Positions 1 to 6,243 of a DNA stretch of 7,664 bases are shown piece after piece (positions within the stretch are counted from its first letter, which is position 1; each line of letters opens with the position of its first letter). A model generated the notes under the pieces. The model saw only the letters and a list, made by a program, of their open reading frames with translations, did not search any database and was not told the origin of the DNA. Made by a program: the position numbers and the translations under genes. The DNA comes from Deltaproteobacteria bacterium (lineage in GTDB: Bacteria; Desulfobacterota; GWC2-55-46; S146-70): the NCBI GenBank assembly GCA_015492395.1, contig WGFD01000213.1, positions 1 to 7,664 on the forward strand. The letters are read 5' to 3'.

Positions 1-1
1 G

Positions 2-73
2 ACATACATGGAAGTCGAATTGATAAACGACGGTCCCGTCACGATACTACTGGACAGCAGAAAGAGGTTCTGA
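2..73 (+). CDS. dtd: 3' end of probable D-aminoacyl-tRNA deacylase (partial)
   Basis: Only the last 23 codons and the TGA stop (71-73) lie in the window; the gene begins upstream of base 1. The readable tail contains MEVELINDGPVTILLDS, which matches the conserved C-terminal strand of D-aminoacyl-tRNA (D-Tyr-tRNA) deacylases, where a motif of the form M-x-V-x-L-x-N-D-G-P-V-T is typical. These cytosolic enzymes hydrolyse D-amino acids (and glycine) mischarged on tRNA. The protein ends within seven residues of this motif, as the family does. The gene is convergent with the aminotransferase whose stop is at 95-97, leaving about 21 bases between them. The call rests on this short motif alone, because the catalytic residues are outside the window. 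Confidence 0.72.
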   Translation, partial: TYMEVELINDGPVTILLDSRKRF

Positions 74-86
74 AACGAGACTCCCC

Positions 87-102
87 TGCCGTGGTCACGG
101 CA
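87..102. terminator. Hairpin between convergent genes, possible weak bidirectional terminator
   Basis: The bases form TGCCGTG-GT-CACGGCA, a perfect 7-bp inverted repeat around two bases (more realistically a 6-bp stem with a 4-base loop). It covers the stop codon of the aminotransferase and lies just beyond the dtd stop, where a shared terminator would be expected. Neither side carries a T-run, so it does not meet the usual intrinsic-terminator pattern. It may only be a structure that blocks read-through, or chance. Confidence 0.3.
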
Positions 103-1228
103 CCAAACGGTCAAGGATATCGAAGAATCTATATACCTCCTCCTCGGTATTGTAGAGATGAGGAGAAAGCCTGATACCACCCCCCCTCAACGCGCAAAAG
201 ACGCCGTCCTCCATAAGGCGGTTGAAGACACTATTGTCATCTACGCAAGACGAGAAGACGACAATCCCCGACTTCTCGCCCTCGCCCCTGGGGCTCAGCA
301 CACTGCAGCCCCTCTCCACTAGACCATCCACAAGCAGATCCGTCAGAGCGATGACCCTCTCTTCGACCTTCTCGATACCGACCTCAAGTAAAAGTTCCAG
401 GGAGGAGCCAAGGGCGAAGGTGCCGAGCAGGTTGGGGCTGCCCTCCTCGAACTTCCGGGCATCTTTCCTGAGCCTGTCGAAGTGGTACGGCAGGTAGTCG
501 GAAGGATCTTCAACGCTGTTCCAGCCGACGAACAGAGGGCGGAGTTCACCAGCGACCCTCCTAGAGACATAGAGGATCCCTATCCCTTCCGGGGCGAGCA
601 ACCACTTATGCCCGTCGGCGGCTAGGAAGTCTATCTTGTACTCCTCCACATCCATCCACAAAACACCAAGACCCTGGATGGCATCCACGCAGAAGTGGAT
701 CCCCCTTTCCCTGCAGAGGTCCCCGATGGCCGCCAGATCATTCCTGAATCCAGTGGCAAACTCCACCCAGCTTACGGATATCAACCTCGTCCTTCCATCG
801 ACGAGTGATTCGAAGTCCTCCACACGGTACCTCCCTCCCCTCTCCCTCACCATCCTCACTTCGACACCCTTATCCCAGAGGTTGAACCATGGATAGGCAT
901 TGGCCGGAAACTCCGTCTCAGGTATGATGATGTTGTCACCTGTACGCCACACAAGGCCCTGAGCGATGATCGAGATCCCGGTAGAGGTATTCTTTACGAA
1001 GGCGATCTCGGACTCGTCCCCGCCAACAAGCCTGGCGGCCAAGCCCCGGACCCTCTCCTGGTATACCATCCACTCCGGGTAGTCAAGACATCCCTTCGCG
1101 GCATACTCCCTGAGAAAGTCCTCCACCCTCTTAACTGACCTCAGGGGGAGCGGCGCAACCGCCGCATGGTTGAAGTATACGAGGTTCCCCGCAACCGGGA
1201 ACTCCCTTCTCACGTTATCCATCTCCAT
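95..1228 (-). CDS. Class V PLP-dependent aminotransferase (isopenicillin N epimerase / cysteine desulfurase-like fold)
   Basis: A protein of 377 residues from the ATG at 1228-1226, a normal length for fold-type I class V aminotransferases. Visible landmarks, counted from the GTG one codon earlier: an N-terminal FNHAAVAPLP segment, the NTSTGIS phosphate-binding stretch (about 81-87), the cofactor aspartate in VDAIQ (Asp183), and the PLP Schiff-base lysine in DGHKW (Lys209). The C-terminal small domain ends with GGGIRLSPHLYNTEEE (350-365). The loop that carries the catalytic cysteine of SufS/IscS desulfurases (RxGHHC type) is not evident. Cys346 lies directly before the ALRGGGIRLSPH strand, a different place. 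I therefore do not call it a desulfurase; substrate and pathway are unknown. The ATG shares one base with the polA stop (TGATG), and GGAGG at 1240-1236 sits 7 bases upstream. An overlapping GTG at 1231 is the alternative start. Translation is probably coupled to polA. Confidence 0.85.
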   Translation of the reverse strand: MEMDNVRREFPVAGNLVYFNHAAVAPLPLRSVKRVEDFLREYAAKGCLDYPEWMVYQERVRGLAARLVGGDESEIAFVKNTSTGISIIAQGLVWRTGDNIIIPETEFPANAYPWFNLWDKGVEVRMVRERGGRYRVEDFESLVDGRTRLISVSWVEFATGFRNDLAAIGDLCRERGIHFCVDAIQGLGVLWMDVEEYKIDFLAADGHKWLLAPEGIGILYVSRRVAGELRPLFVGWNSVEDPSDYLPYHFDRLRKDARKFEEGSPNLLGTFALGSSLELLLEVGIEKVEERVIALTDLLVDGLVERGCSVLSPRGEGEKSGIVVFSSCVDDNSVFNRLMEDGVFCALRGGGIRLSPHLYNTEEEVYRFFDILDRLVP

Positions 1229-3816
1229 CACCCGGCCTCCCTCCAGTTCCTCCCGACTCCCATATTCACCTCTATCGGCACGGCCAGATCCATGACACCC
1301 TCCATCTCTTCCTTCATCAGGATCTTAATGGTCTCCATCTCCTCTTCCGGAACCTCGAATATGAGTTCATCGTGTATCTGGAGGATCATCTCCGATGACA
1401 GGCCCTCCGCCCCGACCCTCTTGTCTATCTTTACCATCGCTGTCTTTATCATATCCGCCGCACTCCCCTGAACGAGCGTATTGACCGCCAGCCTCTCGCC
1501 AAGCCTGCGAACACCCTCGATATCGCTATTCAGCTCCGGTATATACCTTCTCCTGCCGAAGAGGGTGGTCGTGTAACCGTGCGTCCTGGCCTCCTCTATC
1601 GTGCGTTCAACAAACGCCTTCACGCCTTCATACCTCGCGAAGTAGTTCTCTATGTACTCCCTGGCCTTGTTCTTGGATATACCAAGATCGCGGGCCAGTC
1701 CGTATGGACCCATCCCGTAGATTATTCCGAAGTTTATGGCCTTTGCCTGTCTCCTCATCTCGCTGGTCACGAGTCCGGGTATGATCCCGAAGATCTCGCT
1801 GGCCGTCCTGGCATGTATGTCCTCGCCATTCCGGAAGGCGTCTATGAGTATCCCGTCACCGGAGAGGTGCGCCACAAGCCTGAGCTCTATCTGGGAGTAG
1901 TCGGCCGAAAGGAAGAGGCATCCTTCCTCGGCGACGAAGGCCTCCCGTATCCTCTTGCCGACCTCGGTCCTTATGGGGATATTCTGCAGGTTGGGACTGG
2001 AGCTCGAGAGCCTGCCCGTAGCGGTAACGGTCTGGTTGAAGGATGTATGGACCCTTCCCGTCACAGGGTCCATAAGATCCAGGAGGGCATCCACGTATGT
2101 GGACTTGAGCTTCGCCAGGTGCCTGTAGCTGAGAATCTCAGCCGGCAACTCATGGCTCCTGGAAAGCGATACGAGTGTCTCCTCATCCGTGGAGTAGCCT
2201 TTCTTGGTCCTCTTTCCCGGCTTCAGTCCGAGCCTGTCATAGAGGATCTCGGAGAGCTGCTTCGGCGAGTTTATGTTGAACTCCGTCCCGGCCAGCAGAT
2301 ATATCCTGGAGGCAAGGCCGTCGAGCTGAGCCTCAAGCTCCCCTGAGAGGTCATGAAGGAAGCCGCTGTCCACCTTTACCCCCTTTATCTCCATCCCGGC
2401 CAATACACGTATCAGGGGGATCTCGACCTCCCTGAAAAGCCTAGCGAGACCGGCCTCCTCAAGGGAGGAAAAGAGCAGCCCCGAGACCCTGAGAACCCCC
2501 TCGGCCTCCCTGCAGAGCGCCTCCATGGCGGGGATCTCTCCATCCCCGATATCGGAGTTCAGGATCTCCCTCACGATGGTCCCTATGGAGTGATCGTTAA
2601 GGGAGGGGTTCAGGAGGTAGGACGCCACGCCCGTATCCATGACAACGCCCTTAAGATCTATTCCCAGGGCCTTGAAGTATATGTAGGCGGACTTGGCATC
2701 GTGCAGACCCTTCCTGACCACCTCATCCTCCAGGGAGACCCTGAGCCTCCCAAGGTACTCCCCGCCGCCGACATCCTCAGGCGCGATATAATACACGGAA
2801 CCCCGCCCGGTCGAGACGGCCAACCCGCCGTCCCCGGTCCTGAGGGACAGCGCCATCTCACCACTCCCGGCAACCTCGCCGAGCAGCCTATCCAGCACCT
2901 CCGCGCCGGACACCATCACCACCTTAACTTCAAGGACCTCCGCGCCGCAGTCACCATCCTCCATAATCTCCTTGGACAGCTTCGTAAAGCCTAACTTCCT
3001 GAAGAGTTCTCTGAGGCGTCCATAGTCCGGGGCGGAGACAGAGAGGTCCTCCAGCCCGCACTCCAGCGGCACGTCGGTAACGATCCTCGCCAACTTCAGG
3101 GAGAGCCTCGCCTTCTCTTCGTTCGCCGCCAGCCTTTCCCTTACGGCCTTTCCGGAGACCCTGTCCAGATTCCTGTAGAGCTCGTCAACGCTCCCGAACT
3201 CCCTTATGAGCTTGGAGGCGGTCTTTTCACCTATCCCCGGGACACCCGGTATGTTATCGGAGCTGTCACCCGCCAGCGCCATGATATCGACTACCTTCTC
3301 CGGCTCGACACCAAACCTCTCAACGACACCATCCGCGGCGCACTCCCTCCCCTTCATGGTGTCGAGTATCACCGTGCCCTCATCGACCAACTGCATCATA
3401 TCCTTGTCACCCGTAACCATCACCGTCTCGATACCGGACGACTTGAACCTCTTCACGAGCGTGCCTATTATATCATCCGCCTCATACCCCTCGAACTCGA
3501 GGGCTGGTATATTGTAGGCCCTCACAACCTCCCTGATATACGGCAACTGGGGGGCAAGCGTCTCAGGCATCTCCGGCCGGGTGGCCTTGTACTCCTCATA
3601 GGCCTCGTGCCTGAAAGTAGGCCCCTTGCTGTCAAAGACCACCGCCAGATAGTCGGGCTTATAGTCCTTCAGCACCTTCAGCAGCATCCGGGTGAAGCCG
3701 TATATCGCGTTCGTGGGAAGTCCCTCCGGGCTCGAAAGGTGCGGCAACGCATGGAATGCCCTGTAGATGTACGAACTCCCGTCTATGAGGAAGAGTTTCC
3801 GCTTCTTATCGTTCAC
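1228..3816 (-). CDS. polA: DNA polymerase I, with degenerate 3'-5' exonuclease domain
   Basis: Family A polymerase for Okazaki fragment maturation and gap-filling repair; 862 residues from the GTG at 3816. Numbering is from that start. The 5' nuclease domain (about 7-285) has FLIDGSS, GYEADDIIGT (110-119), TGDKDMMQ (135-142) and the GDSSDNIPGVPGIGEKTA helix-hairpin-helix region (183-200). The middle domain (about 300-460) sits where proofreading exonuclease would be, but the carboxylates are gone: the DxE of motif I is replaced by S324 and R326, and motifs II and III also lack their aspartates. The polymerase domain (about 465-862) is intact: motif A DYSQIELR (639-646), O-helix RRQAKAINFGIIYG (688-701, with R688, K692, F696, Y700) and motif C QIHDELIFEV (813-822, H815, D816). 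The frame stays open to an ATG at 3870, but those 18 extra residues do not look like the family N-terminus (normally a short lead into KLFLIDGSSYIYRAF). Neither start has a clear ribosome site. Confidence 0.95.
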   Translation of the reverse strand: MNDKKRKLFLIDGSSYIYRAFHALPHLSSPEGLPTNAIYGFTRMLLKVLKDYKPDYLAVVFDSKGPTFRHEAYEEYKATRPEMPETLAPQLPYIREVVRAYNIPALEFEGYEADDIIGTLVKRFKSSGIETVMVTGDKDMMQLVDEGTVILDTMKGRECAADGVVERFGVEPEKVVDIMALAGDSSDNIPGVPGIGEKTASKLIREFGSVDELYRNLDRVSGKAVRERLAANEEKARLSLKLARIVTDVPLECGLEDLSVSAPDYGRLRELFRKLGFTKLSKEIMEDGDCGAEVLEVKVVMVSGAEVLDRLLGEVAGSGEMALSLRTGDGGLAVSTGRGSVYYIAPEDVGGGEYLGRLRVSLEDEVVRKGLHDAKSAYIYFKALGIDLKGVVMDTGVASYLLNPSLNDHSIGTIVREILNSDIGDGEIPAMEALCREAEGVLRVSGLLFSSLEEAGLARLFREVEIPLIRVLAGMEIKGVKVDSGFLHDLSGELEAQLDGLASRIYLLAGTEFNINSPKQLSEILYDRLGLKPGKRTKKGYSTDEETLVSLSRSHELPAEILSYRHLAKLKSTYVDALLDLMDPVTGRVHTSFNQTVTATGRLSSSSPNLQNIPIRTEVGKRIREAFVAEEGCLFLSADYSQIELRLVAHLSGDGILIDAFRNGEDIHARTASEIFGIIPGLVTSEMRRQAKAINFGIIYGMGPYGLARDLGISKNKAREYIENYFARYEGVKAFVERTIEEARTHGYTTTLFGRRRYIPELNSDIEGVRRLGERLAVNTLVQGSAADMIKTAMVKIDKRVGAEGLSSEMILQIHDELIFEVPEEEMETIKILMKEEMEGVMDLAVPIEVNMGVGRNWREAG
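1236..1240 (-). promoter_or_regulatory. Shine-Dalgarno site of the aminotransferase, inside the end of polA
   Basis: On the minus strand GGAGG lies 7 bases before the ATG at 1228 and 4 bases before the GTG at 1231. The better spacing favours the ATG. The site is inside the final codons of polA, which fits translational coupling of the two genes. Confidence 0.6.
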
Positions 3817-3838
3817 AGTCGTTTGGTATTCCGCGAAA

Positions 3839-3851
3839 GTGTCCTGGACAC
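3839..3851. promoter_or_regulatory. Perfect 6-bp palindrome upstream of the polA GTG start
   Basis: The bases read GTGTCC-T-GGACAC, a perfect inverted repeat around one base, 22 bases upstream of the preferred polA start. It would be an operator-like or leader hairpin site if the GTG at 3816 is used, but would be coding if the ATG at 3870 is used. No known regulator is recognised, so its role is unproven. Confidence 0.25.
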
Positions 3852-3995
3852 AGGGCGTTATAAGCCACATGTCCAGACGTGTATATTTTAAGAATCAAAG
3901 GGGAGCATCCCGGACATAGAACACACGTTCGTGAAATCAGAACTTCCCCTACGAAGTGTGCAGTGTAACACAGCAAAAGGACCCGCTACAAGCAG

Positions 3996-4916
3996 TTAGG
4001 CAGAGATGCCGTCAAGCCTCCTTAACCCCTCATCAGTGGCAACCCTGACCGCCTCGTCAAACTCTTCTCCTGTAATCCGCCGGTCCATCGGCGGGTTGTC
4101 GTAGGCCTTGTAACAGGGACGGTACTGATCCATGATATTGACATAGGTATCGGGTGATATCTCTCCCGCGATGAAACTCATAACCTCTTTTGTGCCGGCC
4201 AGCCCTTCGGGCAGAACCAGATGCCTTAGAAGAAGGCCCCTCACCGCTATCCCTCGGCCGTCCATGACGAGATCGCCCACCTGGTGGTGCATCTCCTTTA
4301 TGGCGGCCCTGGCGATCCCGACATAGTCGGGCGCGTTGGAGAGCCTCTTTGCCGCCTCGTCATCACCGTACTTAAAGTCGGGCATGTAGATATCGAAGAT
4401 ACCCTCAAGGAGTCTGATGGTCTCGACGGCCTCGTACCCGCCGCAGTTATACACGAGGGGTATCTCCAGCCCCATATCGACCGCCAGCGAGACGGCCTCC
4501 AGTATCTGGGGGACCTGGTGCGTCGGGGTCACGAAGTTGATATTATGGCAACCCCTCCTCTGTAAGGCCGCCATCATCTCTGCCAGCTCCCTTGTGGATA
4601 CCTCCTCCCCATGGCCCAGGTGGCTGATATCGTAGTTCTGGCAGAAGAGGCACTTTAGGTTGCAGTAAGTGAGGAATATCGCGCCGCTGCCGTAGTGCCC
4701 CACCAGCGGCGCCTCCTCCCCGAAGTGCGGCATAAACGACGATACCACAGGTTGTCTCCCAACTCTGCAGACACCCTTCCCTCCGGCCATACGGTTGACA
4801 CCGCACCTCCTTGGACAGAGGCGGCATTCCTCAAGGATAGAATAGGCGGTCTTTATCTTTCTAGCCAGTTCGCCTGACTCATGGGCCCTTATGTATGAAG
4901 GTCTTCTGTTGGTCAT
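3996..4916 (-). CDS. Radical SAM protein of the PflX family (PFL-activase-like)
   Basis: A protein of 306 residues. The radical SAM [4Fe-4S] motif is CNLKCLFC, with Cys85, Cys89 and Cys92 in the CxxxCxxC spacing, followed by the glycine-rich YNCGGYE segment in the barrel. Upstream is a second cysteine cluster, C-x2-C-x3-C-x11-C (Cys31, Cys34, Cys38, Cys50), typical of the COG1313 group, which probably holds an auxiliary Fe-S site or zinc. These proteins resemble pyruvate formate-lyase activating enzymes, but their substrates are not established, and no glycyl-radical enzyme gene is in the window. The protein is expected to be cytosolic. The gene is read toward polA with a 125 to 179-base gap. 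Upstream, 44 bases separate its ATG from the stop of the integrase remnant, which is on the same strand, so transcription starting at the old integrase promoter could run into it. The region before the start has no strong Shine-Dalgarno sequence. Confidence 0.85.
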   Translation of the reverse strand: MTNRRPSYIRAHESGELARKIKTAYSILEECRLCPRRCGVNRMAGGKGVCRVGRQPVVSSFMPHFGEEAPLVGHYGSGAIFLTYCNLKCLFCQNYDISHLGHGEEVSTRELAEMMAALQRRGCHNINFVTPTHQVPQILEAVSLAVDMGLEIPLVYNCGGYEAVETIRLLEGIFDIYMPDFKYGDDEAAKRLSNAPDYVGIARAAIKEMHHQVGDLVMDGRGIAVRGLLLRHLVLPEGLAGTKEVMSFIAGEISPDTYVNIMDQYRPCYKAYDNPPMDRRITGEEFDEAVRVATDEGLRRLDGISA

Positions 4917-4960
4917 CTGATCTTTTGAAGTAAAAGTCGCCGGCGTTTTAACTGCCCAGT

Positions 4961-5323
4961 TTATTGCGTCAGGATTCGCGCGCCATGCTGTCTATCCCGC
5001 AACTCACGAAGAATCTCGGAAAGATCAGTCCATCCAGCGGGGCCTTGAGAGGCGGAAGAACCACCCTTTTCGGTGAGGAAATGCGTTAAATAGAGTCGAA
5101 CCGCATCCTCAGCCTGACGCACCTGCCAGCCCTCGGTGTTGTTCACCAAACGCAAGGCGCTCAAAAACCTTTCAAGCGGCAAGTCCGCGTTCATATCCGT
5201 CTTTCCGTTCGCAAAATACAGATACTTACTCACCCGGAGAGCATAATAGGGCACATGCCGCTCTGGGGCCGGATTGCGGGAGATGAGGAAGTCCTGAAAC
5301 TCGGGCAGTATGCTTTTATGCAT
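4961..5323 (-). pseudogene. Truncated integron integrase, N-terminal extension only
   Basis: The frame gives 120 residues. It starts MHKSILPEFQDFL and contains YYALRVSKYLYF (about 26-37) and the GWQVRQAEDAVRLYLTHFL block (about 64-82). This pattern is the N-terminal SAM-like extension that precedes the core of many environmental integron integrases, which have lengths of over 400 residues. The frame then reads SEILRELRD, where a complete enzyme would continue into the RHYSxRTE and W-x-K-R-F core-binding motifs. Instead it runs into a stop after about 9 residues. The catalytic domain, with the Arg, His-x-x-Arg and Tyr residues of tyrosine recombinases, is absent: only 44 bases remain before the radical SAM gene. 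The start is well supported by GGGGAGG ten bases before the ATG. Position and orientation opposite the cassettes are exactly those of intI. A free-standing small protein cannot be excluded, but a remnant fits better. Confidence 0.75.
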
Positions 5324-5333
5324 CTTTTATAGT

Positions 5334-5340
5334 CCTCCCC
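5334..5340 (-). promoter_or_regulatory. Strong Shine-Dalgarno site of the integrase remnant
   Basis: On the minus strand GGGGAGG is followed by ten bases and then the ATG at 5323. It fixes the start of the remnant and shows that the 5' end of the old integrase gene is intact, so the damage is in its 3' part. Confidence 0.65.
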
Positions 5341-5444
5341 GTCAAACTTCCCACATATTACGCACTTCGTATATCCAGGCGATATCCGGTTATTACGACC
5401 TGCCGCCGCCGGCTAATCCATTGGATTTAAACGGTATTCATCAT

Positions 5445-5477
5445 TTGCATTATTTCGGCGGTATGCTAGTATATATT
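5445..5477 (+). promoter_or_regulatory. Candidate cassette promoter (Pc)
   Basis: A TTGCAT hexamer (5445-5450) precedes an AT-rich stretch GCTAGTATATATT. Possible -10 boxes are TAGTAT (5467-5472, spacer 16) or TATATA (5470-5475, spacer 19). It points into cassette 1, whose gene has almost no leader of its own, so a promoter in the attI region is expected. Neither match is close to consensus, so the exact element is uncertain. Confidence 0.35.
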
Positions 5478-5525
5478 AAACTATCAGATAAAGCGAAGTT
5501 CGTATATTAATTGTTAGCTGCTCTC

Positions 5526-6158
5526 ATGCAAAGACTAGACGACTATTTTTGTGAGCGAACTGGAGCAGCCTTTGCGCGGAGTTTGCCTAGGCTGCGTAGG
5601 AAACTCGGAGCTGTGGATATATCGAATCGTAAAGCTGGCTATGGCGTAGCTGGCAACACATTTCGCGCTTATCAGGGGTGGGATAACCGGCCCAGTGATA
5701 TCTACAATGGCTGGGCGGAGAAGATTACCGAGTCCTTGGAGCCTAAGATTCTCGCGAAAACAATTTCCACGCGCGCCGGTTTCTTGAACTGGCATGCGGA
5801 ACTGTCGACTTCATTGGAACGGCGCTGGCGTTACTACGAAGGTGCAATTCCGGATGTGGCACACCGTTTGAAGCTGGTGGATTTATTTATTAAATGGTTG
5901 AGTTCTCACGATTTCGGCGAACGTAAATTTATATCGGCACTTGAGCGGAATGCGAATTGCGCGCTTGATAGTCAAACTCTTAGGAAGATAAGTCAGGCCT
6001 ACTCTAATGCATTGCCACTGGGAGGTCCTTCAATGGGCAATATAACAAACATGCGCGCATATCTTCTTTGCCAAGAGCTGATTCAAAGGTTTAGCTTTCG
6101 CTTCGGCGGCAGCCGTCTACTGTCCGATTATTTCGCTTGGAGGAGTGGTGGCAGCTAA
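5526..6158 (+). CDS. Cassette 1 protein of unknown function
   Basis: A protein of 210 residues from the ATG at 5526. I do not recognise its family. It looks soluble: no signal peptide, no membrane segment, many charged and aromatic residues. It has a basic N-terminal part (SLPRLRRKLG), a tryptophan-rich middle (YQGWD, YNGWAEK, LNWHAEL, RRWRYYE), a hydrophobic amphipathic stretch (LKLVDLFIKWL) and a distinctive end with LPLGGPSMGNIT and DYFAWRSGGS. The stop codon TAA lies inside the R'' box of its attC, a compact fit common in cassettes. The frame extends back to a TTG at 5511, but that start would straddle the attI/cassette crossover and is not proper to the cassette. Only 12 cassette bases lie before the ATG, with no Shine-Dalgarno site. 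Expression therefore depends on the attI region. Base composition is intermediate between the chromosome and cassettes 2 and 3. Confidence 0.8.
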   Translation: MQRLDDYFCERTGAAFARSLPRLRRKLGAVDISNRKAGYGVAGNTFRAYQGWDNRPSDIYNGWAEKITESLEPKILAKTISTRAGFLNWHAELSTSLERRWRYYEGAIPDVAHRLKLVDLFIKWLSSHDFGERKFISALERNANCALDSQTLRKISQAYSNALPLGGPSMGNITNMRAYLLCQELIQRFSFRFGGSRLLSDYFAWRSGGS

Positions 6159-6224
6159 CAAACCCATCAAGCCGACGTTCTCTACGCTGCGCTTCGTTCC
6201 CGCGGCTTATGGGCAACGTTAGGT
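6153..6224 (+). repeat. attC site of cassette 1
   Basis: R'' is AGCTAAC (6153-6159) and R' is GTTAGGT (6218-6224), giving a 72-bp site. The arms CCCAT (6163-6167) and AAGCCG (6169-6174) pair with ATGGG (6209-6213) and CGGCTT (6203-6208). C6168 is left unpaired, so the bottom strand has a single extrahelical G, as known attC hairpins do. Bases 6175-6202 form the terminal loop. Crossover is after G6218, so the last six bases belong to cassette 2. Confidence 0.9.
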
Positions 6225-6243
6225 TTCAATATAGGATTCATGT

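Larger units (their letters stand above)
5324..5519 (+). other. attI-type primary recombination region, ending in GTTAGCT
   Basis: This stretch of about 190 bases lies between the integrase start and the first cassette and contains no credible gene. Its right end carries the core site GTTAGCT (5513-5519) that fits the GTTRRRY consensus; the crossover lies after G5513. It has no attC-like inverted repeat upstream of the core, which is what distinguishes attI from attC. The nonamer TTCGTATAT occurs twice (5366-5374 and 5499-5507), the second copy ending 5 bases before the core. These could be integrase-binding direct repeats like those of attI1, but that is speculative. No LexA-type CTGT-N8-ACAG box was seen. 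Confidence 0.7.

Noticed and set aside
222..896. Plus-strand open frames opposite the aminotransferase
   Set aside because: They are short, Ser/Thr/Pro-rich and antisense to a gene with all its PLP motifs in place.
95..1228. Cysteine desulfurase (SufS or IscS) for the aminotransferase
   Set aside because: The catalytic cysteine loop with its RxGHHC-type pattern is not seen, and no suf or isc genes are nearby.
1579..2994. Two long plus-strand open frames (1579-2346 and 2353-2994) opposite polA
   Set aside because: They lie fully antisense to a well-supported polymerase gene. Their proteins are Gly/Leu/Pro-rich with no family resemblance, the usual result of the codon bias of the true strand.
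5310..5510. Plus-strand frame of 66 codons across the integrase start and attI region
   Set aside because: It overlaps the integrase ribosome site and the candidate promoter, has no recognisable feature, and ends just before the crossover core. It is best seen as non-coding attI sequence.
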